A stretch of DNA of 42,085 bases from Candidatus Methanoplasma reticulitermitis (GTDB lineage Archaea > Thermoplasmatota > Thermoplasmata > Methanomassiliicoccales > Methanomethylophilaceae): the NCBI GenBank assembly GCA_031287135.1, contig JAITTK010000083.1:1-42085 (forward strand). The letters are read 5' to 3'. Position numbers and translations under genes: made by a program. The notes below the pieces were generated by a model that saw only the letters and a program-made list of their open reading frames with translations, ran no database searches and had not been told where the DNA came from. Shown here in pieces: positions 40,660 through 42,085 of this stretch (positions are counted from its first letter, which is position 1; each line of letters opens with the position of its first letter).

Positions 40660-42085
40660 GTGAGATTGTTGGAAAGAATCAATAGAACGTATTCAATGGA
40701 AGAGGTAATGGGCCAGATGGAGCCTCTGATCTCCACATGGTTCAATGAGAGATTTGACAGGCTGACCGAACCGCAGGCGAAGGCGATACCCGTCATACAT
40801 CAAAGGAAGAACGTACTCGTATCATCCCCGACCGGTTCGGGCAAAACCCTCACCGCGTTCACCAGCATCATCAATGAACTCACCAGATACGCATCGGAGG
40901 GGAGGCTGGAGGAAAGAACATACTGCATATATGTCTCTCCGTTGAAAGCACTGGCCAACGATGTCAACAGGAATCTCAACACTCCGCTGGCGGAGATGAG
41001 GGCCGTTGCGGCCGCGCACGGAATGAATGTGCCCGACATCAAGGTCGCCGTGAGGTCCGGGGACACTCCGCAGAACGAGAGGCAGAAGATGGTGAGGCAT
41101 CCTCCCCATATACTGATAACAACTCCGGAGTCCCTCGCGCTGATGCTCGCCGCCCCCAAGTTCAAAGAGAATCTGAGGAACATCGAATGGGTGATCCTCG
41201 ACGAGATACACGATATCTGCGACTCCAAGAGAGGGGCGTTCCTCTCCCTCACGCTCGAGCGTCTCAAAGACCACTGCGAGACGGATTTCACAAGGATAGG
41301 GTTATCGGCCACACTGGCACCGATCGAAGCGATAGCCGGGTATCTAGTCGGATGCGGACCCGATACGGAGCCGAGAGACGTTGTACTGATCGAATCCGAT
41401 TCCAAGAAGGAACTGGACCTGAGAGTGATATGTCCGACCGATGACATGACCACTCTGTCGTCGGACATCGTGAACTCCATGATGTACGACACGCTTAAAG
41501 AACTCATAGATGAGCATGAGACCACGCTGGTGTTCACGAACACGAGGTCGGGTGCCGAGAGTGTCGTGTACAAACTGAAAGAAAGAGGACTGGAGAGCGT
41601 GGAGGTCCACCACAGTTCCCTCGGGAGAGAGACCAGGCTTGATGTGGAGGAGCGTCTCAAAAGGGGGGAGATAAGGTGTGTGGTATCGTCAACATCCCTT
41701 GAACTGGGGATCGACATCGGCTCCGTGGATCTCGTGTGTCAAATAGGGTCGCCGAAATCGGTGGCAAAGGGGCTGCAGAGGATAGGTAGGAGCGGGCACA
41801 GTTTCGGCAAAATCGCCAAAGGGAGGCTGATCGTTTTCGATCCGGACGACCTCGTGGAATGCGCGGTGATGTGCCGCGCGGCGCACAGGGGGGACATAGA
41901 TCGGGTAGGAATACCCGAGAACTGTCTGGATGTACTGTCCCAGGCCGTCGTCGGTATGAGCCTGGACCAGAGATGGGATGTGGAAGCAGCATATGATCTG
42001 GTGAGGGGGTCGTACTGCTACAGGAACCTGAGCAAGAGCAGTTTCATCAATATCCTCCGATACCTCGGCAGTAAGGACGAACACG
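40660..42085 (+). CDS. Lhr-type ATP-dependent helicase (3' end cut off by window)
   Basis: This is a large superfamily 2 helicase of the Lhr/COG1201 kind, used in DNA repair and fork maintenance in archaea. The visible 475 residues include Walker A PTGSGKT (~57-63), YVSPLKALANDVNRNL, ITTPESLALML, the DEIH box in WVILDEIHDIC, and the second RecA domain with VHHSSLGRE, VSSTSLELGIDIG and LQRIGRSGH. The start is taken as GTG 40660 with AAGGA ~6 nt upstream; ATG 40696 is the alternative. A TATA-like CTAAATATT precedes it at about 40623. The C-terminal winged-helix and Lhr core lie beyond the window. Confidence 0.93.
   Translation, partial: MRLLERINRTYSMEEVMGQMEPLISTWFNERFDRLTEPQAKAIPVIHQRKNVLVSSPTGSGKTLTAFTSIINELTRYASEGRLEERTYCIYVSPLKALANDVNRNLNTPLAEMRAVAAAHGMNVPDIKVAVRSGDTPQNERQKMVRHPPHILITTPESLALMLAAPKFKENLRNIEWVILDEIHDICDSKRGAFLSLTLERLKDHCETDFTRIGLSATLAPIEAIAGYLVGCGPDTEPRDVVLIESDSKKELDLRVICPTDDMTTLSSDIVNSMMYDTLKELIDEHETTLVFTNTRSGAESVVYKLKERGLESVEVHHSSLGRETRLDVEERLKRGEIRCVVSSTSLELGIDIGSVDLVCQIGSPKSVAKGLQRIGRSGHSFGKIAKGRLIVFDPDDLVECAVMCRAAHRGDIDRVGIPENCLDVLSQAVVGMSLDQRWDVEAAYDLVRGSYCYRNLSKSSFINILRYLGSKDEH

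Overview
The window is archaeal, and most likely from a host-associated member of the Methanomassiliicoccales (Thermoplasmata, Methanomethylophilaceae-like). The evidence is an A-type ATP synthase operon in the order H-I-K-E-C-F-A-B-D, Orc1/Cdc6, PriS, MCM, TiaS, Tsr3, NMD3, prefoldin alpha, ribosomal protein LX, FtsY and an Lhr helicase. Several genes have a TATA-like box about 25 nt before the start codon, as in leaderless archaeal transcripts. None of the stop codons I read is TAG, which fits a lineage that reads amber as pyrrolysine. A large GLUG-repeat surface protein fits a gut-type habitat. The lineage is inferred; no marker gene was compared.

Layout. 1-8.6 kb: leftward ATP synthase operon (subunit D is cut by the window edge) preceded by a dCMP-deaminase-like gene. 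8.9-11.5 kb: a probable replication origin. The orc1/cdc6 gene is flanked by two copies of a perfect 30-bp inverted repeat with the form of an archaeal origin recognition box (TTTCCACTGGAAA followed by a G tract). An AT-rich stretch, a 29-bp palindrome and a 28-residue membrane microprotein gene lie between cdc6 and the right-hand box. The left-hand box lies inside the end of a signal peptidase gene. Genes on the two sides mostly run away from this point. 11.4-15.7 kb: rightward genes for an OB-fold protein, TiaS, a thiolase and an M20 peptidase. 15.7-17.5 kb: leftward rplX-pfdA-ftsY. 17.6-21.7 kb: heterodimeric ABC exporter with a MarR regulator and a probable operator. 22.1-23.1 kb: a membrane 4Fe-4S protein that looks foreign. 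23.2-24.6 kb: a relic of an mcm start next to priS.

24.9-29.8 kb: a small membrane protein, a TatD-related hydrolase, an MBL-fold protein, HtpX, and a fusion of hexulose-6-phosphate synthase with an RraA-like domain. 30.3-33.1 kb: the GLUG adhesin-like protein with its own promoter, a palindromic site and a terminator hairpin. 33.4-39.6 kb: a compact rightward series of a phosphatase-like protein without catalytic residues, Tsr3, a small winged-helix-like protein, MCM, DUF424, NMD3 and two-subunit fumarase. 39.6-40.5 kb: a leftward surface protein with carboxypeptidase-regulatory-like domains. 40.7 kb to the end: an Lhr-type helicase, cut by the window edge.

Themes: energy conversion (ATP synthase), replication (origin, Cdc6, PriS, MCM), ribosome biogenesis and protein targeting (Tsr3, NMD3, LX, prefoldin, FtsY, signal peptidase) and the cell surface. 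The main points of interest are the bipartite origin with its microprotein, the mcm relic beside priS, and the phosphatase-fold protein that has lost its catalytic loop.
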